A program made the translations under genes and the position numbers. The notes below the pieces were generated by a model, which worked only from the letters and a program-made list of their open reading frames with translations, made no database searches and was not told the origin of the DNA. From contig MHBL01000006.1 in assembly GCA_001803235.1 (NCBI GenBank), positions 1 through 57,306 on the forward strand: a stretch of DNA of 57,306 nt, given 5' to 3'. Below, piece after piece: positions 35,229 through 43,492 of this stretch. Position 1 is the stretch's first letter. Each line of letters begins with the position of its first letter. Source of the DNA: Lentisphaerae bacterium RIFOXYA12_64_32. GTDB taxonomy: Bacteria; Verrucomicrobiota; Lentisphaeria; Oligosphaerales; YB12-FULL-65-16.

Positions 35229-37202
35229 TCAGGCGGTGATGACAGGCCCGTCCGCCGCCTTCCGCCCGAGTCGCGAACCGCTCTTGGCCAACGACGGTTT
35301 CCACCTCCCGATGGTCTCGACGGTGCGCACCCGCTCCGGCATGCCGCAGGTCGCGTAGCAAGCCTTCGTCCACGCGTACGCCTCGGGCATCGCGCCGATG
35401 AACGTGATCGGGCGCGGGAATGCCAGCGCCAGGTTGTGCGGCAGGTCGCCGGTGCGCAGCACGTTGAGGAACTCCGGGCCGCCGTTCCAGTGCGTGGTGA
35501 CCGGGTCCTGGAGTGCGATCTCCGCAATCCCCGGGTCGAGGAGTGCGGCGTAGATCGCAATGGCTGCGTCGTAGCCCCTGCCGAACACGACGACGTCGCC
35601 CACGTTCGTCTCGGCGCGCAGCACCTGGATCGCGGTCAGCAGGTCGAGCATGCGCCGCTCGTACAGTGTCTGCCCGAGGATGGGCATGGCGCGGCGCACG
35701 GTCCACTCCAGACCCGGCCCGATCGAAGTCGACCCCGTACCGCGCACCTCGACGCACGCGTACCCCGCCACCTCGGGATTGACGCCCTCCAGCCCCGCAC
35801 CGCCACCGCAGAACGAACTGCGCGCCTCCGGGCTCATCGGCCCGACAACCACGGGGTACGGTCGTGGCCCATGGATCGGAATTGCCAGGTGCGTCCGGAT
35901 CAGCATGCCGGGTTCCGACTCGAACTCGTAGGTGCGGTAGAGATGGGTTCCGCCCTGGCCCTGGCGCCGGCTCGAAAACGCCGGTGCCGGCGCCGGTGCC
36001 GGCGCCGGAACGGACGTCTGGCGGAAGGTCTGACACAGGAGCTGCGCCATAGCCTTTGCCCAATGCCGTCGCCACGCCGCCCGTCCGTTGACCTGCGGCG
36101 GTCCCGGCAGCGGGATGAAGAAGCGGTCAACCTCCTTGAGCCGGTCGCGGGCCGGCGGCTTCATGGTCTTGTAGACGGCGAGGTCCTCGTCCTTCTCGTT
36201 CTTGTCCGTGATGTCCTCGGTCACGGCCTGGTCGGAGCCCTTGAGGTGTTTTCCGAACCAACGGAAGATGCCCAGGCGCGTCTTGGGCGAGTAGCCGTGC
36301 TGCGTCACCGCCTCGCACAGTGCCAGTTTGTCCTCGCAGCCGCACTGGATGTAGAGTTGGCGGGCACGGTGGACCAGATCGCGGAAGGCGTAGGGCCGGA
36401 ACAGCGTGTCTTCGGTCGCTGCAGCGACCAGCAGCGGGCGCGGCGCGATCAGGCACGCCAAGTCCGGGAAGTCCCAGCCGTACGTGTTGACCCAGTAGGT
36501 GCAGTCGCAGTGCCCGTCGACGGTGCGGTCACGCACATGCTGGTACATGTTGCCGGTCTGGCAGGAAGGCACGACGCAGGTGAATCGTGGGTCGGCCGCG
36601 CCGGTGAACCACGAGATGGTGCCTCCGCCCGAGTTGCCCGTGATGCCAAGCTTGCCTGGGGCTACGTCGTCGCGCTGCTGCAGGTAGTCCGCGGCGCGCA
36701 TGGCGGCCCAGACCTCGACGCCGGCGGGCGAGTAGCCCTGGCTGTACCAGTGCCACCAACCCTTGCTGTAGGTGCCGTGATGGAAACCGCCACACTCGCC
36801 GATCTGGATGGCATCCAGGATCATACACACGTAGCCGTGCTCGCCGAACCAGCGCGGGTGCGGCTGGTACCAGCACTTGGCCCGCTGCGCATGCCCGCAG
36901 ACGTAGATCACCGCCGGGAGTCGCCCTTGCGTGTGCTTCGGCCGGTAGAGGTTCGCCGTGACCCGGCAGTCCGGGAGTGGTTGGAAATGCAGTTTCTCGA
37001 CCACGTAATGCCCGCGGTCGAGGGCTCCGGTCACCGTCGGCTTCAAGTCCGTGCGCGGTGGCAGCGGATCGAGGCCGAGCATCTCGCGCCATTGCCGGCG
37101 CCGTTCGGGCAACTGCTTCTTCCACACCTCGATGGGAGGCAGCTCGAACGCGCAGCGACTCGAAAGCTGTTCAGCGGTCCTGACAAGTGTTTTGTAGATC
37201 AT
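35229..37202 (-). CDS. Two-domain acetylxylan-esterase-like hydrolase
   Basis: Protein of 657 aa from the ATG at 37202 (GGGAGG 7 nt upstream). The first alpha/beta hydrolase domain (about 50-370) has the elbow GITGNSGGG (Ser191) and a late HGYSPKTR likely holding the base. A PAPAPAPAPA linker (about residues 412-421), encoded by alternating GCCGGT/GCCGGC codons, joins a second hydrolase-like domain whose elbow position reads FGRGYDAA, lacking a Ser. The second half is therefore probably inactive, perhaps for substrate binding. No signal peptide. Sugar ester hydrolysis is the inferred role. Confidence 0.75.
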   Translation of the reverse strand: MIYKTLVRTAEQLSSRCAFELPPIEVWKKQLPERRRQWREMLGLDPLPPRTDLKPTVTGALDRGHYVVEKLHFQPLPDCRVTANLYRPKHTQGRLPAVIYVCGHAQRAKCWYQPHPRWFGEHGYVCMILDAIQIGECGGFHHGTYSKGWWHWYSQGYSPAGVEVWAAMRAADYLQQRDDVAPGKLGITGNSGGGTISWFTGAADPRFTCVVPSCQTGNMYQHVRDRTVDGHCDCTYWVNTYGWDFPDLACLIAPRPLLVAAATEDTLFRPYAFRDLVHRARQLYIQCGCEDKLALCEAVTQHGYSPKTRLGIFRWFGKHLKGSDQAVTEDITDKNEKDEDLAVYKTMKPPARDRLKEVDRFFIPLPGPPQVNGRAAWRRHWAKAMAQLLCQTFRQTSVPAPAPAPAPAFSSRRQGQGGTHLYRTYEFESEPGMLIRTHLAIPIHGPRPYPVVVGPMSPEARSSFCGGGAGLEGVNPEVAGYACVEVRGTGSTSIGPGLEWTVRRAMPILGQTLYERRMLDLLTAIQVLRAETNVGDVVVFGRGYDAAIAIYAALLDPGIAEIALQDPVTTHWNGGPEFLNVLRTGDLPHNLALAFPRPITFIGAMPEAYAWTKACYATCGMPERVRTVETIGRWKPSLAKSGSRLGRKAADGPVITA

Positions 37203-37325
37203 CGCCGGGCCTCCCAAGCCGTCATGGACGGGCACTCTCCACCTGTGTCTGACGTCGTGCAGAAACTCAGGGTGAGGCGCGCCCGCATGTGCCGCACCCC
37301 GCGCGGTCCGGACACATCCGATCTG

Positions 37326-37460
37326 TCAGATGACTCGCTCGTTGCCGCCGTCGACGGGAACTTGTGTCGCAGTGGTCCTGGCAAGGAGCGGGCCGCACAT
37401 TTCGGCCACCATCTCGGTGACGTACCGTGCTGCGTCCTGTTCGTTCCAAAGGTTCTTCAT
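37326..37460 (-). pseudogene. Internally deleted remnant of a rhamnulose-1-phosphate aldolase/SDR-type gene
   Basis: A 44-codon frame begins MKNLWNEQDAARY after a GGAG and ends TTATQVPVDGGNERVI. The opening resembles the N-terminus, and the VPVDGGNERVI tail the C-terminus, of the bifunctional rhamnulose-1-phosphate aldolase/short-chain dehydrogenase family, which normally has about 650-700 residues. The middle is missing, with the join probably after ARY. Start, ribosome site and stop are intact, so a short peptide could still be made, but not an enzyme. The family assignment is from memory. Confidence 0.55.
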
Positions 37461-38034
37461 GACACTCCATCCGCAACTGCCGGGACTTTCGTGGGGGATC
37501 TGCCTGCCGGCGCTTGACCGCGCGCGGCGGGTTAACCGAGCCCTGCGCCGTGGATGACTCTGTTTTGCCAACTGCGGGATTGTGGAGCAAGTATAGTGCC
37601 GGCCATCCGGTCCTGCCAGATGAACGGCCGCGGCGACGTGGATGCGGACAACCGTAACGCCCACCGGCCTGGCAGCACACTTGGTTGACATCCGGACTGG
37701 CGGTCAGGCTGCTCGGGACCCGCTGCGGGGCGGGCTGTACGAGAACCTGGTCATTCTGGACATCCCGAAAGGGCCGTTTGCCCAGTGCAACACCAAGCCA
37801 GCCCCAAGCCAGCCCGCGAGGACGCGGGCGCTCCAGGGAACCGTCTCCCCGCACGGCCAGCGTCTCGCTGGCCGTTTGGCCTCACGCTGGGGGTGATTCG
37901 GACTGCACCCGCTCTTGCTGCAGACCAAGATGCAGTCATACTCCCTGTCCCGTCCTTTGGTCCGCGTCTACCAGGGCCCGCGGGACCGGGCCGGTCCCGC
38001 CACTTTGGGCAGCCACCCCCAACCCTCCACCCGC

Positions 38035-38088
38035 GACTCCCATGTTGCTGACGGGCCCTTCCCCGCCGCCGCCCGGCTCGTCCGGGCG
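38035..38088 (+). repeat. 54-bp dispersed repeat, copy 1
   Basis: It begins GACTCCCATGTT and ends CCCGGCTCGTCCGGGCG. It matches the reverse complement of 54877-54930 over its whole length with about eight differences. Confidence 0.75.
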
Positions 38089-38094
38089 GGGCGA

Positions 38095-38170
38095 CGATTG
38101 GGAAAGGGGGGGGGACGCCAACCGCCCCCCCTTTTTCCCAATCGACGCCCCACGGGCACAAGGCCCGTGG
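38095..38170. repeat. Two hairpins in tandem, one with G8/C7 stem
   Basis: 38095-38144 pairs CGATTGGGAAAGGGGG with its complement CCCCCTTTTTCCCAATCG around a short ACGCCAACC loop. 38150-38170 pairs CCACGGGC with GCCCGTGG. Function unknown; they may end transcripts from either side. Confidence 0.75.
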
Positions 38171-38784
38171 CGGCGCGAGCCGGTCAGTAACCCGCAGGGT
38201 ATGATCGGGCGGTCCCCGCCCGGGGGACGCTGACGCATTACGGCAACCTTCATCTCGGGGATTGCCAACCGCCCTCCGGCGCGCTACAGTGTCGCACCTG
38301 CGGGTGCGGGATCCGCACTCGCCCAGATAAGGGTGTAACGGCACGGGGGTTCGTTACAGGCGCTCTGGGTGGTCGGGCCGCCATCCGAACCTGATGGTAT
38401 TGGCGTCTCGACAGGAGGACTGCGCATGAACTTACCTCTCCGGGACAGGGCGTAGTGATACGCGCCGCCGTGTGTCCCTACGCTTCCGCGTTCGTGGATT
38501 CTCATTCGTGACGACGCATGGCGGACGCGACAGGCTGGCCGTTGGGGGGGGGCGCGGGATGACCAGGGCCAGGCGTCGATCGGTCCGGGGCTCTGGCTCT
38601 TCGGTCCCGATTTGTGTGACCCCTTGTCTCCCGTCAGCCCAATCCCTCCGGGATGCCTTGGTGCGGCGTCTGGGGTCCGTCCTGCCGTTCGGCGGTGTGG
38701 GCGGACTCCGAGGGTGGCGGGCTGGCTTTGGGATCGAGGTCGTTCATCCGGTGAAACGCTCGTGCGGGAAAGGTGCCGCAGGTG

Positions 38785-40023
38785 ATGTTGCCGAAGAAAC
38801 TCACTCTCACGCATTACATTTTCATCGGGTTCTTTCTGGGGATCCCTGCCGGGCGGTTTGGCGGGCCGGCGTTTCTCCCGGTGGCCGACGTGCTCGCGGA
38901 GGTGTTCCTTCGGCTCTTGCGCATGGCGATCGTGCCGTTGATCGTGACCTCGATCGTCTCGGCCGTGGTCAGTGTCGGACACTTGGGCCGAATCGGCGTC
39001 AAGACGTTCTGCTACTACATTGCCAGCAGCCTGATGGCCATTCTGACCGGCCAGATCCTGGTCAATGTCCTGCGGCCCGGGGTGGGGGCGAACATCAACC
39101 TGGAGGACACGCCGCAGCATATCGCCGCCGCGCAACAGACGGTTCGCGACATCCTCCTCCACATCATTCCTGAGAATCCCTTCGCGTCGATGGCTGAGGG
39201 GGATGTGCTTCCGGTCATCTTCTTCTCGATCCTGTTCGGCCTGTTCGTCGCCCGGCTGAAGGAGAAGTCCAGGACGCAACTGAGCGACCTGTTCCACGCC
39301 TCGTTCGAGGCTATGCTGAAGATGACCCTCTTCGTGGTCTGGAGCGCACCACTGGGCGTGTTCGGGATCGTGGCGCGCATCGTGGCCAAGACCGGCTTCG
39401 ACTCCTTCCGTTCGCTGGGTTTCTACTTCGTCGTCGTCCTGATCGGGTTGGCGATCCACATGTTCGTGAACCTGCCGCTGCTGCTGCTGCTGGTCGGGAG
39501 GGTGAACCCCATCAAACACTACAAGGGCATGGTGCAGGCCCTGATCTTCGGCTTCTCCACCTGCTCCACCATGGTGACGTTGCCGCTGACCATGAAGGCG
39601 GTCACGGGAAACTCCCGGGTCCCCAAGGAGATTGCCGGCTTTACCCTGCCGCTTGGTGCAACGGTAAATATGGATGGTACAGCACTTTACGAGTGTGTAG
39701 CGGCCATCTTCATTGCCCAAGTCTATGGCTTTCATCTCACCATGGGCGCGCAGTTAACCATCACCCTCACCGCCTTGCTCGCCTCGATCGGCGCGGCCAG
39801 CGTGCCGATGAGCGGCCTGGTCATGATGTCGATCATTCTGAAAGCCGTGGGACTGCCCCTGGAGGGTGTCGGCATCATTCTGGCGGTGGATCGGATTCTG
39901 GACATGTTCAGGACCACGCTGAACATCCTCAGCGACAGTTGCGGTGCGGTGATCGTGGCGCGGCTCGAGGGCGAGAGTCTGGAGGGCATGGGTGAGCCGC
40001 TGCCCGCGCAGGCGGAGGCGTGA
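38785..40023 (+). CDS. Dicarboxylate/amino acid:cation symporter (DAACS family)
   Basis: Protein of 412 aa from the ATG at 38785 (AAGG 11 nt upstream); a GTG four codons earlier is possible. Eight membrane helices and two re-entrant loops are expected. The signature TCSTMVTLPLTMKAVTGNS and GATVNMDGTALYE (NMDGT cation site) and the late VDRILDMFRTTLNI are all present. It imports dicarboxylates or acidic amino acids with Na+ or H+. It stands ahead of the mechanosensitive channel and citrate synthase on the same strand. Confidence 0.9.
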   Translation: MLPKKLTLTHYIFIGFFLGIPAGRFGGPAFLPVADVLAEVFLRLLRMAIVPLIVTSIVSAVVSVGHLGRIGVKTFCYYIASSLMAILTGQILVNVLRPGVGANINLEDTPQHIAAAQQTVRDILLHIIPENPFASMAEGDVLPVIFFSILFGLFVARLKEKSRTQLSDLFHASFEAMLKMTLFVVWSAPLGVFGIVARIVAKTGFDSFRSLGFYFVVVLIGLAIHMFVNLPLLLLLVGRVNPIKHYKGMVQALIFGFSTCSTMVTLPLTMKAVTGNSRVPKEIAGFTLPLGATVNMDGTALYECVAAIFIAQVYGFHLTMGAQLTITLTALLASIGAASVPMSGLVMMSIILKAVGLPLEGVGIILAVDRILDMFRTTLNILSDSCGAVIVARLEGESLEGMGEPLPAQAEA

Positions 40024-40124
40024 GTCGAGGTCCAGGAAGGCGGCTGCGGGGCAACGGATAGCGACGGAGCGCGTATGGCCGCGCCGGTGCGCGGTTCAGA
40101 ACACGCCGCAGCACGGAGAACGGC

Positions 40125-41897
40125 ATGAAAGCACAACAGCATCAACATTGGCAACGGCTGTGGGTTTTGGTCTGCCTCTGCTGGGCGGCGTCTCTTCTGG
40201 GCGGCGACGTCTGGCAACCGGTTCGGACGGATCACCCGCGCGATACCATGACCACATTCTTGCGTGCCATGAACGACTACCGCGAGGGCCGGGCCACCGA
40301 AGACCCGTCCAAACTGGTGCGACTGGACGACGCCGTGCGGTGTCTGAACCTCGATGACATCGGGGTGCTTTCGCGCACCGACACGGGCCGCCAGGCTGCC
40401 ATCGCCCTGAAGGAAGTCATGGACCGGATCATCGTGATCGACCTGGAAAAGGTTCCGGCCGACCCGGCGCTGGAGCGCTGGCGGCTGAGGGGCACGGAGA
40501 TCTGTATCACTCGCGTAGACGTCGGTGACCGCAAGGGCGAATTCCTGTTTTCGAAGGACACCGTGGCTCAGGCGTGGTCGTGGTACGAGCGGTTCAGCCA
40601 CCTTCCCTACCTCGAGGGCAGCGGGAAGGGCGCGTTGTACAGCGAGCCGTGGATAGAACGCAGCATTCCCGAGTGGGCGCGCGAAACCACGATCGGGTTG
40701 CCCAACTGGCAGTGGCTCGGGCTTCTGGGCGGCATGTTTTTGGGACTGGTGTTCTGGTTCATCGCCCAGCAGGCGTGCCGCTGGGCGAGGCGTCTGACAG
40801 CCCGTTCCGCGTCCCTGTGGGATGACCGCATCCTGGTCGCGATCCAGCGTCCAGCCGGAATGGTCGTGGCCAGTGCGTTCTGGTTCCTCGCCATCCGCCT
40901 GCTCCGCTTCGAGGGGTTGTTCCAGACGGCTCTGATACTCGTTGTTCACCTGATGTTCTGTGCCGGGTTGGTGTGGTGTTTCTACAACTTGGCTGACGTA
41001 TTGAGCGATTACCTGGCGCACTGGGCACAGAATTCCGAAACCCTGCTTGATGACCAGTTTGTGCCCTTGGTGCGCAAGGCGCTGCGGATCGGCGTCGTGC
41101 TGTTCGGTGTCCTGCTGACGGTCCAGAACCTGGGCTTCAACGTCATGTCCGTCCTCGCCGGCCTGGGTATCGGCGGCTTGGCGTTTGCCTTGGCCGCCAA
41201 GGACATGTGCGCCAACCTGTTCGGGTCGATCATGATCCTCACTGACCGGCCGTTCCGCATCGGGGACTGGGTTCTGGTGGACAAGATTGAAGGCACGGTC
41301 GAAGAAATCGGGTTCCGGTCCACCCGCATCCGCACCTTCTACAATTCCCTCGTGTCGGTCCCCAATTCAGTCGTGGCCAACACCAACATCGACAACATGG
41401 GTGCACGGAAGTACCGCCGGATCAAGACGTTCTTCGGGATCACGTACGACACGCCGGCCGAGAGGGTGGAGTCTTTTCTCGAAGGCATCAAGAACATCGT
41501 CAAAGCCAACCCGTACACGCGCAAGGACTACTACCACGTGGTGTTCAACGGGTATGGCGACTCGTACCTGGAGGTCATGCTGTATTGCTTCCTGGAGGTC
41601 CCGGACTGGGCTACGGAACTGGTTCAGCGGCAGAATATCTACCTGGAAGTGCTGCGCCTGGCCCGCGAACTCGGGGTCGAGTTCGCATTCCCCACGCGGA
41701 CCCTCCACGTGGAGACACTCCCCGGGCAGCCGCCGGGACGGGAGGCGCTGGACCACGATGCGATGGTGGGCGGTGCGGCCGCGTTCGGCCCGGGTGGCGG
41801 GCTCGCGCAACCGGGGGGGCTCGGCTACTTCACGCCCCCTTACCGCGATCCCGCAGCACAGGTTCCGGAATCGGGAAGCAACGGCACGAAGGGCTGA
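40125..41897 (+). CDS. MscS-family mechanosensitive ion channel
   Basis: Protein of 590 aa with GGAG 7 nt upstream and a signal or first helix near residue 10-25. A soluble region of about 200 residues precedes several helices (about 205-350). The pore-lining helix and beta domain read GIGGLAFALAAKDMCANLFG, then DRPFRIGDWVLVDKIEGTVE and SVPNSVVANTNI, diagnostic of MscS. The length and periplasm-like N-terminal domain place it with the larger YnaI/YbdG-like channels rather than the 286-residue MscS. It releases solutes on hypo-osmotic shock. Confidence 0.9.
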   Translation: MKAQQHQHWQRLWVLVCLCWAASLLGGDVWQPVRTDHPRDTMTTFLRAMNDYREGRATEDPSKLVRLDDAVRCLNLDDIGVLSRTDTGRQAAIALKEVMDRIIVIDLEKVPADPALERWRLRGTEICITRVDVGDRKGEFLFSKDTVAQAWSWYERFSHLPYLEGSGKGALYSEPWIERSIPEWARETTIGLPNWQWLGLLGGMFLGLVFWFIAQQACRWARRLTARSASLWDDRILVAIQRPAGMVVASAFWFLAIRLLRFEGLFQTALILVVHLMFCAGLVWCFYNLADVLSDYLAHWAQNSETLLDDQFVPLVRKALRIGVVLFGVLLTVQNLGFNVMSVLAGLGIGGLAFALAAKDMCANLFGSIMILTDRPFRIGDWVLVDKIEGTVEEIGFRSTRIRTFYNSLVSVPNSVVANTNIDNMGARKYRRIKTFFGITYDTPAERVESFLEGIKNIVKANPYTRKDYYHVVFNGYGDSYLEVMLYCFLEVPDWATELVQRQNIYLEVLRLARELGVEFAFPTRTLHVETLPGQPPGREALDHDAMVGGAAAFGPGGGLAQPGGLGYFTPPYRDPAAQVPESGSNGTKG

Positions 41898-41992
41898 CGC
41901 GTCAGGGGGTGGACTGCCTTGCGCGTCTTTGGGTTCTGCGGTCGGAGAATGGATCCCATGCGGGTGTAATGGTCGCGAAGGAGGGTCAAACG

Positions 41993-43411
41993 ATGAACCA
42001 GAAGCGGGAACTGAAACAGATTCGGGACTTGATCCTGACCGCTGGCGAGAAGGCGCGTCGCGAGACGCACAACGAGCCCGAGCCGAACGTGACCGGATCG
42101 CTGACCTGGCCGGTCGACTGCAAGGTGGGGCCTGGTCTGGAGGGCGCGATCGCCTGCGAGTCGCGGATCGGGTATGTGAACGGCTCGAAGGGCTGGCTGA
42201 TCTACCGCGGCTACGACATCTTCGATCTGGCCGCCAGTTCGACGTTCGAGGAGACGTCGTACCTGCTGTTCTACGGGCATCTGCCCACGTGCGCCGAACT
42301 GGAACGGTTCGATGCCAAACTCACGAAGTACCGGCACACGCCCCGGACGATCCGCAGGCTGTACAGCTTCCCGCTCGAAGAGATGAGCACCATGGCCGGG
42401 CTGCGCCTGGGCGCCAACCTGATGCGTCTGGCCCAGACGGGGCTGGACAAAGGCCGCCGTCCCGTGTCGCCGGGCGTACGCGCCCTCATCGGCAGTGACG
42501 AGGACTCCATTCCCATGGAGACATCGCCGACCGGCGGCAAGCAGGCGGTGTACGAGTTCAGTCAGCCGGCGAAGACCGCGCCGTCGTCAGCGCCGTCGCC
42601 GACACTGAGCAGCGGCATTGACGAAGCGGCCTGTCATCACCTGATTGCCGGCATGGGGACGATCTGCGGGGCCGTGGCGCGGATCCGCCAAAGCCGGCTC
42701 CCGCTGGAGCCCGATCCGGAGCTCTCGCACGCCGGCAACCTTCTGTACGTCATCACGGGCCGCCGTCCGGACCCGGTCGAGGAACGGATCATGGATGTGG
42801 CGCTGGTCCTGCACGCCGACCACGGCATGAACGCCAGCACGTTCGCGGCGCTGGTGGTGGCGTCGACCCTGGCGGACATCTACTTCGCGGTCGGCGCCGG
42901 GATCGGGGCGCTCAGCGGTCCGCTGCACGGCGGCACCAACGAACTGGTGCTCGGCATGCTGGAGGAGATCGAGCACCCGCGGCACGTCAAGGCCTGGTGC
43001 CGAACGGCGCTGAAAGAGAAACGGAAGATCCTGGGCTTCGGACACCGGGTGTACAAGACCTACGATCCGCGCGCGCGCATCCTGGGCCCACTGGCCAAGT
43101 ACCTGTCACGGTCGCACCCGGAAGTGCGGCCTTTGTACCGCGTGGCCGAGGCGCTGGAAAAGGAGGTCGTCCGGTCGCTGGGCGCGCAGAAGGGGATATT
43201 CCCGAACGTCGATTTCTATTCGGGCTTGGTCTACAAGGCGTTGGGTGTGCCCAGCGAGATGTTCACGCCCCTGTTCGCCGTCAGTCGCGTGTCGGGCTGG
43301 ACGGCGCGTGTCGCCGAGTACCTTGAGCACAACCGCATTTTCCGGCCGCGCGCCGTGTATGTGGGCGAATTCGGCAAGCAGTATGTGCCGCTGGACGACC
43401 GGGACGCGTAA
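41993..43411 (+). CDS. gltA: Citrate synthase with an internal insertion
   Basis: Protein of 472 aa from the ATG at 41993 (AAGGAGGG upstream). It condenses oxaloacetate and acetyl-CoA to citrate. Catalytic His277 (LVLHADHGMN), His312 (GPLHGGTNE) and Asp407 (FPNVDFYSG) are intact, as is GFGHRVYK. Residues about 150-208 form a Pro/Ser-rich insert (ETSPTGGKQAVYEFSQPAKT part) between the two helices where most type II enzymes have a short loop. This makes the protein longer than the usual 370-430 residues. It is the only TCA enzyme in the window. Confidence 0.93.
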   Translation: MNQKRELKQIRDLILTAGEKARRETHNEPEPNVTGSLTWPVDCKVGPGLEGAIACESRIGYVNGSKGWLIYRGYDIFDLAASSTFEETSYLLFYGHLPTCAELERFDAKLTKYRHTPRTIRRLYSFPLEEMSTMAGLRLGANLMRLAQTGLDKGRRPVSPGVRALIGSDEDSIPMETSPTGGKQAVYEFSQPAKTAPSSAPSPTLSSGIDEAACHHLIAGMGTICGAVARIRQSRLPLEPDPELSHAGNLLYVITGRRPDPVEERIMDVALVLHADHGMNASTFAALVVASTLADIYFAVGAGIGALSGPLHGGTNELVLGMLEEIEHPRHVKAWCRTALKEKRKILGFGHRVYKTYDPRARILGPLAKYLSRSHPEVRPLYRVAEALEKEVVRSLGAQKGIFPNVDFYSGLVYKALGVPSEMFTPLFAVSRVSGWTARVAEYLEHNRIFRPRAVYVGEFGKQYVPLDDRDA

Positions 43412-43492
43412 GAGAGCGAGGGGTGCCGAGACGGAGTCAGCCGGGTGCCGTCGTCGCGGCGCGCAGGCACAGTTGAGAAGGAGGACCGAGAT

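Larger units (their letters stand above)
37203..38772. other. 1.57-kb spacer with decayed DNA and hairpins
   Basis: No intact gene is recognisable. It holds the 44-codon dehydrogenase remnant (37326-37460), a 54-bp repeat shared with 54877-54930, long hairpins at 38095-38170, and a GCTGACGCAT segment near 38230. The last 400 bp before the symporter show nothing I can name. Confidence 0.6.

Noticed and set aside
37267..37854. 195-codon minus-strand frame in the 37-38 kb spacer
   Set aside because: No recognisable motif, and it overlaps repeats and the aldolase remnant in another frame.
38284..39735. 483-codon minus-strand frame opposite the symporter
   Set aside because: The plus strand encodes a clear DAACS transporter; the minus product is His/Gln/Asp-rich and resembles nothing.
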